Positions 17,569-26,336 are shown, counted from the first letter of the stretch. The stretch is DNA of 64,000 nt from DATAES01 sp036493595 (GCA_036493595.1 DASXPN010000123.1:1-64000), one strand, 5' to 3'. The notes: generated by a model not told the origin, from the sequence alone. Numbers and translations: made by a program.

Positions 17569-18861
17569 ATGAACCCAGCCGACATCGACGCGGCGCGCGA
17601 CCTCATGTCGTTCATCGACGACTCCCCCACTCCGTTCCACGCGTGCGCGACTGCGGCAGCGCGTCTCGAAATGGCGGGGTTTCCCGAGATGCGCGAGGCC
17701 GAGGCGTGGCCCTCAGGACCGGGCCAACTCGGCTACCTCGTGCGCGACGGCAGCTTGGTGGCGTGGTCGGTGCCATCGGGCGCGACGGCGACGACGCCGT
17801 TCCGCATCGTCGGCGCGCACACCGACAGCCCGAACCTCCGCGTGAAGCCACAGCCGGAGATCGAGCGCGCCGGCGCGCAGCTCCTCGCCGCGGAGGTGTA
17901 CGGCGGCGCGCTCTACAACTCGTGGCTCGATCGCGACCTCGGGCTCGCGGGTCGCGTCTCGTTGCGCGGCGGGCACCTCGAGCTGCTGAAGGTCGACCGG
18001 CCTGTTGCTCGCATTCCCCAACTGGCGATCCATCTCGATCGCGACGTCAACACCAAGGGCCTCATGCTCAACCCGCAACAGCATCTGGTGCCGGTCTGGG
18101 GCATCGACGGCACCGAACCGTCGTCTTTCGGTCGCTTCCTCGCGTCGGAGCTGGACGTGGATGCGGCGGACATCGTGTTCTGGGACCTGATGTTCCACGA
18201 CGTCGAGCCGGGTGCGGTCGTCGGTCGCGACGGCGAACTGATCTCGTCGGCCCGTCTCGACAATCTCGCCTCGTGCTGGGCGGCGATCAACGCCATCACC
18301 GACACGTCATCGTCGGCGTCGACCTCGATCCACGAATCGATCCGCGTCGCCGTCCTGTTCGATCACGAGGAGATCGGCAGCACGACCAACCGCGGTGCGG
18401 CGAGCACGTTGCTCGACACGACGCTCGAACGGCTGACCCTGGGTCTCGGCGGTGATCGCAACGACTGGCATCGAGCGCTCGCCGGATCGATCTGCGCCTC
18501 GGCGGACATGGCGCACGCGACGCACCCCAACTATCCCGAGCGCCACGAGCCGAATCACTGGATCGCACTCGGCGGCGGGCCGGTGGTGAAGACGAACGTC
18601 TCGCAGCGGTACGCGACCGACGCGCACTCCGCGGCGGCGTTCATCGAAGCGTGTGCGCGCGTCGACGTGCCCGTGCAGCACTACTCGCATCGCAATGACA
18701 TCCCGTGCGGGTCGACCATCGGGCCGATCACCGCGGCGCGCCTCGGCATCCCCACGGTCGACGTCGGCGCGCCGCAACTGTCGATGCACTCGGCCCGAGA
18801 GCTGATGGCCACCGCCGATGTGGCGCCCTACCGCGCCGCGTTGACCGCGTTCCTGAACTGA
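17569..18861 (+). CDS. apeB: M18 family aminopeptidase
   Basis: A 430-residue M18 metallo-aminopeptidase that removes N-terminal amino acids, with acidic residues favoured in the family. Zinc-binding motifs are visible: GAHTDSPNLRVKP near residue 85, FDHEEIGS near 265 and HATHPNYPERHEPNH near 320. The length matches family members exactly. A strong inverted repeat follows about 30 bases after the stop and probably ends transcription. Confidence 0.93.
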   Translation: MNPADIDAARDLMSFIDDSPTPFHACATAAARLEMAGFPEMREAEAWPSGPGQLGYLVRDGSLVAWSVPSGATATTPFRIVGAHTDSPNLRVKPQPEIERAGAQLLAAEVYGGALYNSWLDRDLGLAGRVSLRGGHLELLKVDRPVARIPQLAIHLDRDVNTKGLMLNPQQHLVPVWGIDGTEPSSFGRFLASELDVDAADIVFWDLMFHDVEPGAVVGRDGELISSARLDNLASCWAAINAITDTSSSASTSIHESIRVAVLFDHEEIGSTTNRGAASTLLDTTLERLTLGLGGDRNDWHRALAGSICASADMAHATHPNYPERHEPNHWIALGGGPVVKTNVSQRYATDAHSAAAFIEACARVDVPVQHYSHRNDIPCGSTIGPITAARLGIPTVDVGAPQLSMHSARELMATADVAPYRAALTAFLN

Positions 18862-18894
18862 GGGCGCCTGCGAACCTGAGCCAAAACAGCACCA

Positions 18895-18939
18895 GTGGCC
18901 AGCCTCGCCGGCCATCGCTTTCCGACGAGAACTGGCCAC
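18895..18939 (+). terminator. Inverted repeat after the aminopeptidase gene
   Basis: Perfect 8-base arms GTGGCCAG (18895-18902) and CTGGCCAC (18932-18939) enclose a second 4-base stem (CTCG 18904-18907 with CGAG 18926-18929). The structure lies 34 bases after the M18 aminopeptidase stop. It is a plausible terminator without a T-run. The remaining bases up to 19098 show no gene. Confidence 0.4.
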
Positions 18940-19098
18940 CGGCATCAGCCGCCGCCACCTGGATCCTGTTGAATCCGGTATGGCAGTGGTCGGCGCGTGA
19001 ACCGCCGCACCTGTAGCGAAATGACCCGCGACGCTGCCTTCGGGCGGTGACGTCATCTGCCCCGTTGGAACTAGTGATTCGCGTGGCACGCTGGCGCC

Positions 19099-19509
19099 AT
19101 GGATATCGACGAAGCACGCGAGTTCTTGCGTACGAACCACCAAGCCGTCCTGCACACCTTCCGCAAGGACGGCGCGCCCCAGTTGTCCCCCATCGCCGTC
19201 GCGGTCGACGACGAAGGCTTCGCCGTCGTCTCGAGTCGCGAGACCGCGGTCAAGACGAAGAACCTCGCCCGTGACCCGCGTGCCGCGCTCTGCGTCTTGA
19301 GCGACGGTTTCTACGGCGCCTGGCGCTTCGTCGCGGGCACCTGCGACATCGTGCATCTGCCCGACGCGATGGACGGTCTCGTTGCGTACTACCGGGCCCT
19401 GTCGGGCGAGCATCCCGACTGGGACGACTACCGCGCCGCGATGGTGCGCGATCAGCGAGTGCTGCTGCGGATCTCGTTGGAGTACGCCGGGCCCAACGTG
19501 TCAGGGTGA
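19099..19509 (+). CDS. PPOX class probable F420-dependent enzyme
   Basis: This 136-residue protein has the split-barrel fold of the pyridoxamine 5'-phosphate oxidase superfamily: REFLRTNHQAVLHTFRKDGAPQLSPIAV, then SRETAVKTKNLARDPRAAL. This pattern is typical of actinobacterial F420-dependent family members rather than of FMN-dependent PdxH. It probably uses F420H2 to reduce an unknown substrate. The LysE gene starts 5 bases after its stop. Confidence 0.82.
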   Translation: MDIDEAREFLRTNHQAVLHTFRKDGAPQLSPIAVAVDDEGFAVVSSRETAVKTKNLARDPRAALCVLSDGFYGAWRFVAGTCDIVHLPDAMDGLVAYYRALSGEHPDWDDYRAAMVRDQRVLLRISLEYAGPNVSG

Positions 19510-19513
19510 CCGG

Positions 19514-20152
19514 ATGCCCGACCCCGGCACGCTCGGCTTGTTCGCGCTCGCCGCGCTCGCACTGCTCGTCATCCCGGGGCCGGCCGTCCTCTATGTCGTG
19601 ACGCGCAGCGCGTCGCAGGGACGCCGCGCCGGGCTCGTGTCCGTCCTCGGGCTGCACACGGGCTCGATCGTGCACGTCGCCGCGGCGGCGACAGGTTTGT
19701 CGGCACTGCTGCTCACGTCCGCGACCGCGTTCGAGGCGGTGAAGCTGGCGGGCGCCGCGTATCTCGTGTGGCTCGGCGCGGTACGCCTGTTGGGGCGCAG
19801 CGAAGCCGGGGAACGCGCGACGGCACCGCCCGCGCCGATGAAGCGGGTCTACGGCCAAGGCGTTGTCGTCGCCATCCTCAATCCGAAGACTGCGCTGTTC
19901 TTCGTGGCGTTCCTGCCGCAGTTCATCGATCCGGGCCGGGGCCCGGCCGTCGCGCAGATCCTCGTGCTCGGCCTGTGCTTCATCTTGCTCGGCTTGCTGA
20001 GCGACTCGATGTACGCCGTGCTGGCAGGCATGCTGGCCCCGCGGCTGCGGGGTCGCCGGCTGGACAGGGGCCTCGGGCCGCGGCTCAGCGGCGCCGTCTA
20101 CGTGGCGCTCGGCGTACTCGCGGCCCTCGCCCACCGGCCGGAACCGGCTTGA
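19514..20152 (+). CDS. LysE/RhtB family exporter
   Basis: A 212-residue membrane protein with about six helices, starting LFALAALALLVIPGPAVLYV, whose PGPA motif and following 'SxxxGRRAGLxSVLGxxTG' stretch are the LysE/RhtB signature. The conserved 'NPKTALFF' is in the middle. These proteins export amino acids such as lysine, threonine or homoserine. It follows the PPOX gene by four bases. Confidence 0.9.
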   Translation: MPDPGTLGLFALAALALLVIPGPAVLYVVTRSASQGRRAGLVSVLGLHTGSIVHVAAAATGLSALLLTSATAFEAVKLAGAAYLVWLGAVRLLGRSEAGERATAPPAPMKRVYGQGVVVAILNPKTALFFVAFLPQFIDPGRGPAVAQILVLGLCFILLGLLSDSMYAVLAGMLAPRLRGRRLDRGLGPRLSGAVYVALGVLAALAHRPEPA

Positions 20153-20171
20153 CGCGGCCGTCGGCTTTGAC

Positions 20172-20188
20172 TTTTCGGAGTTCCAAAA
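20172..20188. promoter_or_regulatory. AT-rich palindrome upstream of the DtxR-family gene
   Basis: The element TTTTCGGAGTTCCAAAA has TTTT/AAAA ends and partial inner symmetry. It stands out from the GC-rich background, overlaps a TTGACT hexamer (20167-20172) and lies 17 bases before the regulator's start codon. Position and shape suggest an autoregulatory operator. Confidence 0.35.
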
Positions 20189-20205
20189 TCCATCCTTCGG
20201 CAGTC

Positions 20206-20874
20206 ATGTACGACGAACTCAGGCTGACGAAGTCCGAGCGGGAGACCCTCAAGGCCGTCTACCGCCTCACCAAGGGCGACGACCCGGCGCACACCGGGGA
20301 CCTCGCCGACCGCCTCGACGTCAGCCCGTCCACCGTCACCACCACCGTGAAGCGGCTCGCCGACCGGGGCCTGGTCGAGCACCGGCTGTACAAGGGCGTC
20401 GAGCTCACCAAGCGCGGCCGTCGGGAGGCCGTCGACGCCATCCGCCGGCACCGGATCGTCGAGCGCTTCTTGTCCGACATGCTCGGCTACGCGTGGAACG
20501 AAGCCGATCGGCTGGCCACTTCGTTCGAGCACGAGCTGCCCCAAGAGGTCGAGGATCGCATCTTCATCGCGCTCGACCGGCCCAGTACGTGCCCTCACGG
20601 CTTCCCGATCCCCGCCCCCGAGACCGACGACCTTCCCGACATGCCGCCGCTCTACGACCTCGAGCCCGGCGACGTCGCCGTCGTCGCGGTGCCCGGCTCG
20701 ACCGACCCGGATGTGATCGCGTTCCTCGACACGCTCGGGTTACGACCCGGCGGACGGGTCGAGGTCAAGGAGAAGCACCCGTTCGACGGCCCCCTCGTCC
20801 TGCGGGTCGACGGTCAGGACCGCACGCTCGGCCGCACCGTCGCCCAGCAGGTCTTCGTGCAGCGCATCGCCTGA
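20206..20874 (+). CDS. DtxR/MntR-family metal-dependent transcriptional regulator
   Basis: A 222-residue DtxR-family repressor: an N-terminal winged helix (DLADRLDVSPSTVTTTVKRL), a dimerisation and metal domain (RHRIVERFLSDMLGYAWNEA) with EHELPQEVEDRI and TCPHGFPIP, and a C-terminal SH3/FeoA-like domain. By alignment from memory, Glu108 and His109 match the conserved metal ligands, but the preceding ligand (Cys102 in DtxR) appears to be Thr105. The metal sensed (Fe, Mn or other) is therefore unclear. The gene lies 53 bases after lysE and converges on the MFS gene. Confidence 0.9.
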   Translation: MYDELRLTKSERETLKAVYRLTKGDDPAHTGDLADRLDVSPSTVTTTVKRLADRGLVEHRLYKGVELTKRGRREAVDAIRRHRIVERFLSDMLGYAWNEADRLATSFEHELPQEVEDRIFIALDRPSTCPHGFPIPAPETDDLPDMPPLYDLEPGDVAVVAVPGSTDPDVIAFLDTLGLRPGGRVEVKEKHPFDGPLVLRVDGQDRTLGRTVAQQVFVQRIA

Positions 20875-20886
20875 CTGCACGCGTCG

Positions 20887-22110
20887 CTACGGCGTGACGG
20901 CCGGTGACAGTTGTCCGGCGCGGTGGAATTCGCGGCCGGTCGTGCGGACGATGACGAGCGCGGCGAGCGACAGCAACGACGCCGCACCGAACGCCCACCG
21001 CTCGCTGCTCAAGCTCACGACAATGCCGAGCACGAACGCGCCGAGCCCCTGTGACACGTCGAACGCCAGCGTGAACGTGGCGATCGCCTGGCTGCGTTCC
21101 GCCTCGGGCGCGGCGTCGACCACCAAGGGGAACAGCGCCGGATAGAGCAGCGAGACACCCATGGCGTACACGAACGTCGAGACGTACAGACCGGTTGTGC
21201 TCATCCACAGACACATCACCGCCAGCCCCGACGCTTGGAGCACCAGCGCGATCGACGCGCTCCTTCGCGAGCCGAGTTGATCCGGCAGCCGCGCGCCAAA
21301 GATGCGCACCGCGAGGATCGCGAACGCGTACTCGGCGAACACCACGCCCGATCCGCTGAGCCCCAATTGGGTCACATACAGCGGGACGAAGGCAGCGAAC
21401 CCTGCGTACCCGGTGGTGGACAAGGCCAGGATCAACCCCGGACGGATGGCCGCAGGGTGAAAGAAGCGACGCCGCGTGTCGGTCGGCTGGTCGTCGACAA
21501 CCGGTCGAGCCGCGGGCATGCGCGTGCCGAGCAGCACGGCCGCAAAGCAGAACGCGGCGCCGAGGTACCAGGCCGCGTGGATACCCCAGTGGGTGCGAGC
21601 GATCTCGCCGAGGATCGGCCCGATGGCGAGCCCGCCGTAGACGGCGACCGAGAAGTACGAGGTCGCTTCGCCGCGACGGGCAGACGGCGCGATGTCCTGC
21701 ACCGCGGTGGCGGCACCGACGAACATCGCCGCCTCGCCGACCCCGGTGAGCAGCCGCATGAAGATGAGAACGGCGAGGTTGGTCGCCAGCGCGTAACCGA
21801 GGACGGACACACCGGCGATCCCGGCGCCCGCGAGCACCAGGACACGCCGCCCGTGCCGGTCGCCGATACGGCCGACGACCGGTCGCAACAGCGCGGCGGA
21901 CACCGCGAACGCGCCGACGGACAGGCCGACCGCCGTGCCACCGCCGCCGAGGGAGTCCTCCACGAACCGGGGCAGCACGGGCGCGACCACCCCGATGGCG
22001 ACGAAATAGCAGAGCGCGGCGCCGGTGATCTCGACGAACGCAGGCGTCAACAACCGCTCGCGCTCGTCCACCCGCTCGTCCACCCGTGCATCCTCCCAAC
22101 CTTCAACCAT
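20887..22110 (-). CDS. MFS transporter
   Basis: A 407-residue major facilitator with about 12 predicted helices. The family loop motif between helices 2 and 3 reads RPVVGRIGDRHGRR, typical of drug- or sugar-efflux MFS proteins. The ATG at 22110 is used here. An in-frame GTG at 22083 is better spaced behind GGGAGG and would remove the first nine residues, which are charged. The substrate is unknown. The gene is divergent from the helicase, and its start lies 24 bases from the LexA box. Confidence 0.9.
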   Translation of the reverse strand: MVEGWEDARVDERVDERERLLTPAFVEITGAALCYFVAIGVVAPVLPRFVEDSLGGGGTAVGLSVGAFAVSAALLRPVVGRIGDRHGRRVLVLAGAGIAGVSVLGYALATNLAVLIFMRLLTGVGEAAMFVGAATAVQDIAPSARRGEATSYFSVAVYGGLAIGPILGEIARTHWGIHAAWYLGAAFCFAAVLLGTRMPAARPVVDDQPTDTRRRFFHPAAIRPGLILALSTTGYAGFAAFVPLYVTQLGLSGSGVVFAEYAFAILAVRIFGARLPDQLGSRRSASIALVLQASGLAVMCLWMSTTGLYVSTFVYAMGVSLLYPALFPLVVDAAPEAERSQAIATFTLAFDVSQGLGAFVLGIVVSLSSERWAFGAASLLSLAALVIVRTTGREFHRAGQLSPAVTP

Positions 22111-22128
22111 CCTCTACCAACCTTCCTG

Positions 22129-22149
22129 TACGATCGAACATGTGTTTGC
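22129..22149 (+). promoter_or_regulatory. LexA (SOS) box with -10 element, overlapping the helicase start
   Basis: The 16-mer TCGAACATGTGTTTGC at 22134-22149 agrees with the actinobacterial LexA consensus (TCGAAC-N4-GTTCGA, with GTTYG common) at all but the last base and one T. A -10-like TACGAT (22129-22134) ends at the first base of the box. Transcription would begin about 7 bases later, at or next to the GTG start codon (22142), giving a leaderless message. A repressor bound here would block both the promoter and start region. Confidence 0.7.
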
Positions 22150-24190
22150 CACACTGACTGATCAGCAACGGGCCGCCGTCACCCACGACGGGGGCCACCT
22201 GCTGATCGTGGCGGGGGCCGGGACGGGTAAGACGACGACACTCGCCTCTCGCCTCGCCGCACTCGTCGCCCGCGGCGTGCCCGCCGAGCGCATCTTGTTG
22301 TTGACGTTCAGCCGCCGCGCCGCATCCGAGCTGCTGCGCCGAGCCGAGGCAGAAGCCGGTCACGACGTCGCCCGCCGCATGTGGGGAGGCACCTTCCATG
22401 CCGTCGCCAACCGCTTGCTGCGGCGACACGGATGGGCGGTGGGCCTCGACCCGGCGTTCACGGTACTCGACCAGTCCGACACGGCGGATCTGCTGGCGAT
22501 GGTCCGTGCCGAGATCACCGAGACCGGCGCGGTGAACGGCGGCACGCTCAACGGTGACGACGAGTCTGCCTCGCGTCCGGTCGACCGGCGTCGAGCGAAG
22601 AAGGACACGATGGCGGCAATCCTCGGCCGCGTCGTCAGCACGTCGACCTCGCTTTCGACGGTGCTGCGCGAGTCGTTCCCGTGGTGCGTCGACGAGCAGG
22701 CCGAGCTGCGCGCCACCTTCGAGGCCTATCGCGCCCGCAAGCGAAGCGGGAACGTCGTCGACTACGACGACTTGTTGCTCGGATGGTCCGCTCTGTTGCG
22801 TTCCGCGGCGGCGGCGACGTTGCACGCGCAGTTCGATCATGTGCTCGTCGACGAGTACCAGGACACGAACACGCAGCAGGCCGACCTGCTCTACGAACTC
22901 GCGGCCGGCGGTGCGACCGTCACCGCGGTGGGCGACGACGCGCAGGCGATCTACGGGTTCCGCAACGCGACGCAGCGCAACATCCTCGAGTTCACCGACC
23001 GCTTCGGCGGGCACGCGGTCGTGCTCGACCGCAACCATCGCTCGACGCCGTCGATCCTGTGCACCACGAACGCCGTCATGGCGGAAGCGGCCGCGGAGCA
23101 TCGTCACGAGAAGCAGCTGTGGTCCACCCGGGGCGACGGCCCTCGGCCCGCGCTCGTCAGCTGCGTGGACGAAGGCGCGCAATCAGCGGCGGTGTGCGCT
23201 CGGATCGTCGACGAGCACGAGCGGGGCGTCGCGTTCCGCGACCAGGCCGTGTTGTTCCGCGCCGCCCACCACAGCGACCTGCTCGAGCTCGAGCTCACGG
23301 CGCGGCGCATCCCGTTCGTGAAGTACGGCGGCCTGCGCTTCCTCGAGGCCGCGCACGTCAAGGATCTGCTGTGCGCGCTCCGTCTCGTCGAGAACCCGAA
23401 CGACGAGCTGGCGTGGTTCCGCGTGCTCCAGCTCCTCGACGGCGTCGGTCCCGCCACCGCGAGACGACTCGCCCCGATGGGCGCGCACCTCGACGAGAGC
23501 GTCCTGCCCGAGTCCGGTGTCGAGCTGCTGGTCGCGCTGCACGACGGCCGCCGGCTCGATCGCGACGCGGGACCAGGCGCAGTGGTCGAGCGCGTGCGGG
23601 TGTGGCTCGACGGGCGCGTCGACGCTCGGTACGCCAACGCGACCGCGCGGCTCGCGGATTTCGACGAGCTGGCAACCGCCGCGTCGCGCGCCCCGAGCCT
23701 CGAGCGCTTCCTGACCGAGTTGGTGCTCGATCCCCCGTCGGCCACCGGCGAGCTCGCGGGGCCACCGCATCTCGACGACGACTGGCTCACACTGTCGACG
23801 ATCCACTCTGCGAAGGGCGGCGAGTGGCAGTGCGTGCACGTGCTGCACGTGTCCGACGGCAACCTTCCCTCCGACATGGCTACCGGCGACGAGGCGTCGA
23901 TCGAAGAGGAGCGGCGCGTCCTCTACGTCGCCATGACCCGTGCCCGCGACCGGCTGTGGTGCTACCAACCGGTCCGGTACCACACCGGCCTCGGCCGGGC
24001 GCGGCTGAGTGATCGTCACGTGTACGGGCAGCGCAGCCGTTTCCTCACCGACGCGGTCGTCTCCACCATGACGACCGAGGGTGACACGCCGCGTGCGAGC
24101 GACGGCCGCGTTGCGCCCGTTGCGCTCGGCGCGGCCGGCGATCAGCCCCTGGCGGAGGTCGACGCGCTCGTGAGCTCGCTGCTCGACTGA
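22142..24190 (+). CDS. UvrD/PcrA-like superfamily 1 DNA helicase, SOS-controlled
   Basis: The 682-residue helicase has motif I AGAGTGKTT, motif II VDEYQDTN, motif III DDAQAIYGFRNA and later SF1 motifs, including STIHSAKGGEWQCV and VAMTRARDRLW. It belongs to the UvrD/Rep/PcrA type of 3'-5' helicases acting in repair or restart of stalled replication. The only in-frame start near the conserved N-terminus is GTG 22142, which lies inside a LexA box, so expression is probably induced by DNA damage and the mRNA leaderless. Its 3' end overlaps the convergent methyltransferase gene by 49 bases. Confidence 0.92.
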   Translation: MFATLTDQQRAAVTHDGGHLLIVAGAGTGKTTTLASRLAALVARGVPAERILLLTFSRRAASELLRRAEAEAGHDVARRMWGGTFHAVANRLLRRHGWAVGLDPAFTVLDQSDTADLLAMVRAEITETGAVNGGTLNGDDESASRPVDRRRAKKDTMAAILGRVVSTSTSLSTVLRESFPWCVDEQAELRATFEAYRARKRSGNVVDYDDLLLGWSALLRSAAAATLHAQFDHVLVDEYQDTNTQQADLLYELAAGGATVTAVGDDAQAIYGFRNATQRNILEFTDRFGGHAVVLDRNHRSTPSILCTTNAVMAEAAAEHRHEKQLWSTRGDGPRPALVSCVDEGAQSAAVCARIVDEHERGVAFRDQAVLFRAAHHSDLLELELTARRIPFVKYGGLRFLEAAHVKDLLCALRLVENPNDELAWFRVLQLLDGVGPATARRLAPMGAHLDESVLPESGVELLVALHDGRRLDRDAGPGAVVERVRVWLDGRVDARYANATARLADFDELATAASRAPSLERFLTELVLDPPSATGELAGPPHLDDDWLTLSTIHSAKGGEWQCVHVLHVSDGNLPSDMATGDEASIEEERRVLYVAMTRARDRLWCYQPVRYHTGLGRARLSDRHVYGQRSRFLTDAVVSTMTTEGDTPRASDGRVAPVALGAAGDQPLAEVDALVSSLLD

Positions 24191-25218
24191 AGCGCTCGGC
24201 GTACGAGCGATCGGTCGCCGGACAACACGAGGTACTCGACGTTGCGCAGGTGCGACACCTCACCGACGCGTTCACCGCGCGGGTTGAAGATGCCGATCTG
24301 CGCGCCCACGTAGCGGCGCGAGTCGAATGCCACCACTTCGACGTGTCCTCGTGACTCGCACCACGCCCGCAACTCCTCGACGCCGACCCATCCCTCGTTC
24401 GAACAGGACACCACGAGCAAGCCGGCCGACAGATCGTCGATCACCTGGTGCAGCGCGGCGGGCATCGAAGGACGGGAGTTGAACACCGAACGAGTCGTGG
24501 GGTCGCGCAGCTCGTCGCGCTTGCACGCGACGCCGTAATACGGCGGCGCGTCCCAGGCCACCAACGTCTCCCACACGTGGTAGTTCGCGGTGTAGCGGTG
24601 CTGGTTGTACGGCGGATCGAGGTAGGCGAGGTCGAACGAGCCAAGGACGCCGGCGAGCTCACACGCGTCGCCGCGCACCGCGTGCCCTGTGCCCGCGAGC
24701 ATCGACGGCATCCGCAAGTGCAACGGCTGGTGCGACCGTGGCGCCCACTGCTTCACGTACGCCATCTGCACACCGGTCGTGGAGTCGACGCGATCGGCGG
24801 CCTCGATGAGGCTCGTGAGCAGCAGCGGTTCGAAGGCATGGCCACGCCACTCGCGCTCGATGGCGTCGCGGACGGCATCGATGCGCGCCGCGTTGTGCGG
24901 CTGGAAGTAACGCGCGCAGCCGGCGAATACCTCCGTGACGTAACCGGCTGCACCCGGCAGTTCGTTCAGCGCGGCGACGGCGCCGGCCAGCGCCTCGTGG
25001 TCGACCTCGTCGGCGTCGGTCGCGATGTAACAACGTGCGAACGCGTGGGCGTAACGCGCGCTGTCGACCGCGGTGACCTCGATGCCGGTCTCCTTGCAGG
25101 CTTGTGCGACCCGCGTCGTGCCCGTGAACAGATCAAGCGCCGTGCGAGCACCCGACGCGCCCGCGATCGCGGCCAGCGCCGGAACCAGGCGGCGCTTCGA
25201 CCCCAGGTACTTGATCAC
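24142..25218 (-). CDS. D12-class adenine-specific DNA methyltransferase (Dam family), orphan
   Basis: A GTG start at 25218 gives 358 residues starting IKYLGSKRRLV, the D12 family N-terminus, with the AdoMet motif DLFTGTTRVAQA at residues 29-40 and the catalytic DPPY at 201-204. Such enzymes methylate N6 of adenine in DNA. No restriction endonuclease, specificity subunit or vsr-like gene lies nearby, so it is an orphan; the target sequence is unknown. The protein is longer than Dam and has a distinctive target-recognition half with SVFNSRPSMP and CSNEGWV. Confidence 0.88.
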   Translation of the reverse strand: MIKYLGSKRRLVPALAAIAGASGARTALDLFTGTTRVAQACKETGIEVTAVDSARYAHAFARCYIATDADEVDHEALAGAVAALNELPGAAGYVTEVFAGCARYFQPHNAARIDAVRDAIEREWRGHAFEPLLLTSLIEAADRVDSTTGVQMAYVKQWAPRSHQPLHLRMPSMLAGTGHAVRGDACELAGVLGSFDLAYLDPPYNQHRYTANYHVWETLVAWDAPPYYGVACKRDELRDPTTRSVFNSRPSMPAALHQVIDDLSAGLLVVSCSNEGWVGVEELRAWCESRGHVEVVAFDSRRYVGAQIGIFNPRGERVGEVSHLRNVEYLVLSGDRSLVRRALQSSSELTSASTSARG

Positions 25219-25241
25219 TTCGCGAAGGTACCGGCCTGCAC

Positions 25242-25949
25242 CTACGCGCTCGGGGACTCCTGCTCCTCGACGACGCGCCACATCTGTTCCTGTTCCTCGG
25301 CCGACATGTGCGGATCGGTCACCTTCCAGCCCACGACATCGCGCAGGAGCCGGCGCGCTGTCTCGACGTCGGATGACCGCAGGAAACTCCGCACCAACGC
25401 GGCGCGGGCGCGACCGAGAAGGAGACTGATCAGACCTTTCGTCGACACAGAGCCCGCGGCCATGAGAACCCACGTCAACGCGACGTCCACCGCGGGATCA
25501 CCCGTCGACGCATTGGTCCAATCGATCACCACCGGGCCGTGCGGGCCCACGATCACGTTGAGCGGGTGCAGGTCGAGGTGCAGCACGCGATCTCCGGTGC
25601 CGACTGGCGCATCGCGCAGCCAGTCCGGCGCTTCGAGCGCATGAAGCCGATCATGGAGTTGGGCCAGCACCCGACCCTGACGGCCGATGGTCCACGGGCG
25701 CTTGCTCATCGTGGCCACCATGTCGACGCCTTCGATGCGCTCCATCACGAGATCGAGGCCGTCATCACTCAGCTCGTCGACGGCGGGAGCCGGATAGCCG
25801 CGGGCGCGCACGTACTCCATGATCCGCGCCTCCGCCGCCATGGAACGACCCGCACGAGAACGCCTCAGGACGAGTCCGGGCCCGTACTCGAAGATGTCCG
25901 CGTCGCGTCCCGCGGCCAGCAGTCGACCAGGGGTCTTGGCCGTGGTCAG
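25242..25949 (-). CDS. APH-family phosphotransferase (kinase-like), probable CTG start
   Basis: The 235-residue protein has the aminoglycoside/choline-kinase fold. The catalytic loop HLDLHPLNVIV and the metal-binding VIDWTNASTGDPAVD are visible. No ATG, GTG or TTG occurs in frame between the small upstream gene and the conserved N-terminus (DADIFEYGPGLVLRRSR). The best candidate is CTG at 25949, which overlaps the upstream stop as CTGA in the way ATGA does elsewhere in this window. Start assignment is therefore inference. The substrate is unknown; antibiotic phosphorylation is not implied by the family. Confidence 0.75.
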   Translation of the reverse strand: MTTAKTPGRLLAAGRDADIFEYGPGLVLRRSRAGRSMAAEARIMEYVRARGYPAPAVDELSDDGLDLVMERIEGVDMVATMSKRPWTIGRQGRVLAQLHDRLHALEAPDWLRDAPVGTGDRVLHLDLHPLNVIVGPHGPVVIDWTNASTGDPAVDVALTWVLMAAGSVSTKGLISLLLGRARAALVRSFLRSSDVETARRLLRDVVGWKVTDPHMSAEEQEQMWRVVEEQESPSA

Positions 25950-26131
25950 GCGATGTCGCCGACGATGCGGCGCAGGTCTGCGTCGGTGATGGTGCCGCTC
26001 TCGGGGGGCGGACCGTTGGGGTGCTCGATGGCGCAGATGTCGCACGCGGGGTAGTCCCGGCCGTCCGAAGCGTGCACGGTGGTCACGGCGGGCTGTTCGA
26101 GGCAGATCCAACACCGGTCCACGAGCACCAC
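25946..26131 (-). CDS. Small zinc-binding protein (two CxxC motifs), hypothetical
   Basis: A 61-residue protein with CWIC near residue 8 and CDIC near residue 31, a spacing typical of a small treble-clef or zinc-ribbon fold, then an acidic tail ending RRIVGDIA. I do not recognise a named family. Its stop overlaps the probable start of the phosphotransferase gene, so it may be produced with it. The regulated partner, if any, is unknown. Confidence 0.65.
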   Translation of the reverse strand: MVLVDRCWICLEQPAVTTVHASDGRDYPACDICAIEHPNGPPPESGTITDADLRRIVGDIA

Positions 26132-26202
26132 AACAGACTACGACGCCCGTGTCCGGCGTCCACTACGGGCGATTCACTCCGGTCGAACGGCCGGGCCGGG
26201 AG

Positions 26203-26232
26203 TCGGAACGCGGTGCCGGGATCCTGTAGCGT
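26203..26232 (+). promoter_or_regulatory. Possible promoter of the glycan cassette
   Basis: A -10-like TAGCGT at 26227-26232 lies about 17 bases after a weak -35-like CGGAAC. It is about 100 bases before the aminotransferase gene in the divergent intergenic space. The match is weak and is offered only as a candidate. Confidence 0.25.
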
Positions 26233-26336
26233 GCTGGCGCCGGCGGAAAGAGCACACGATTCCCCACGCTCGCGATCCGATCCCCGGCGGCATCAGCGGT
26301 CGCAGCGGCAGAGCAAACTAGAGTCCAGCCCACACC

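Noticed and set aside
24142..25218. A restriction-modification system
   Set aside because: Only the methyltransferase is present; neighbours are a helicase, a phosphotransferase and a small zinc protein, with no nuclease.
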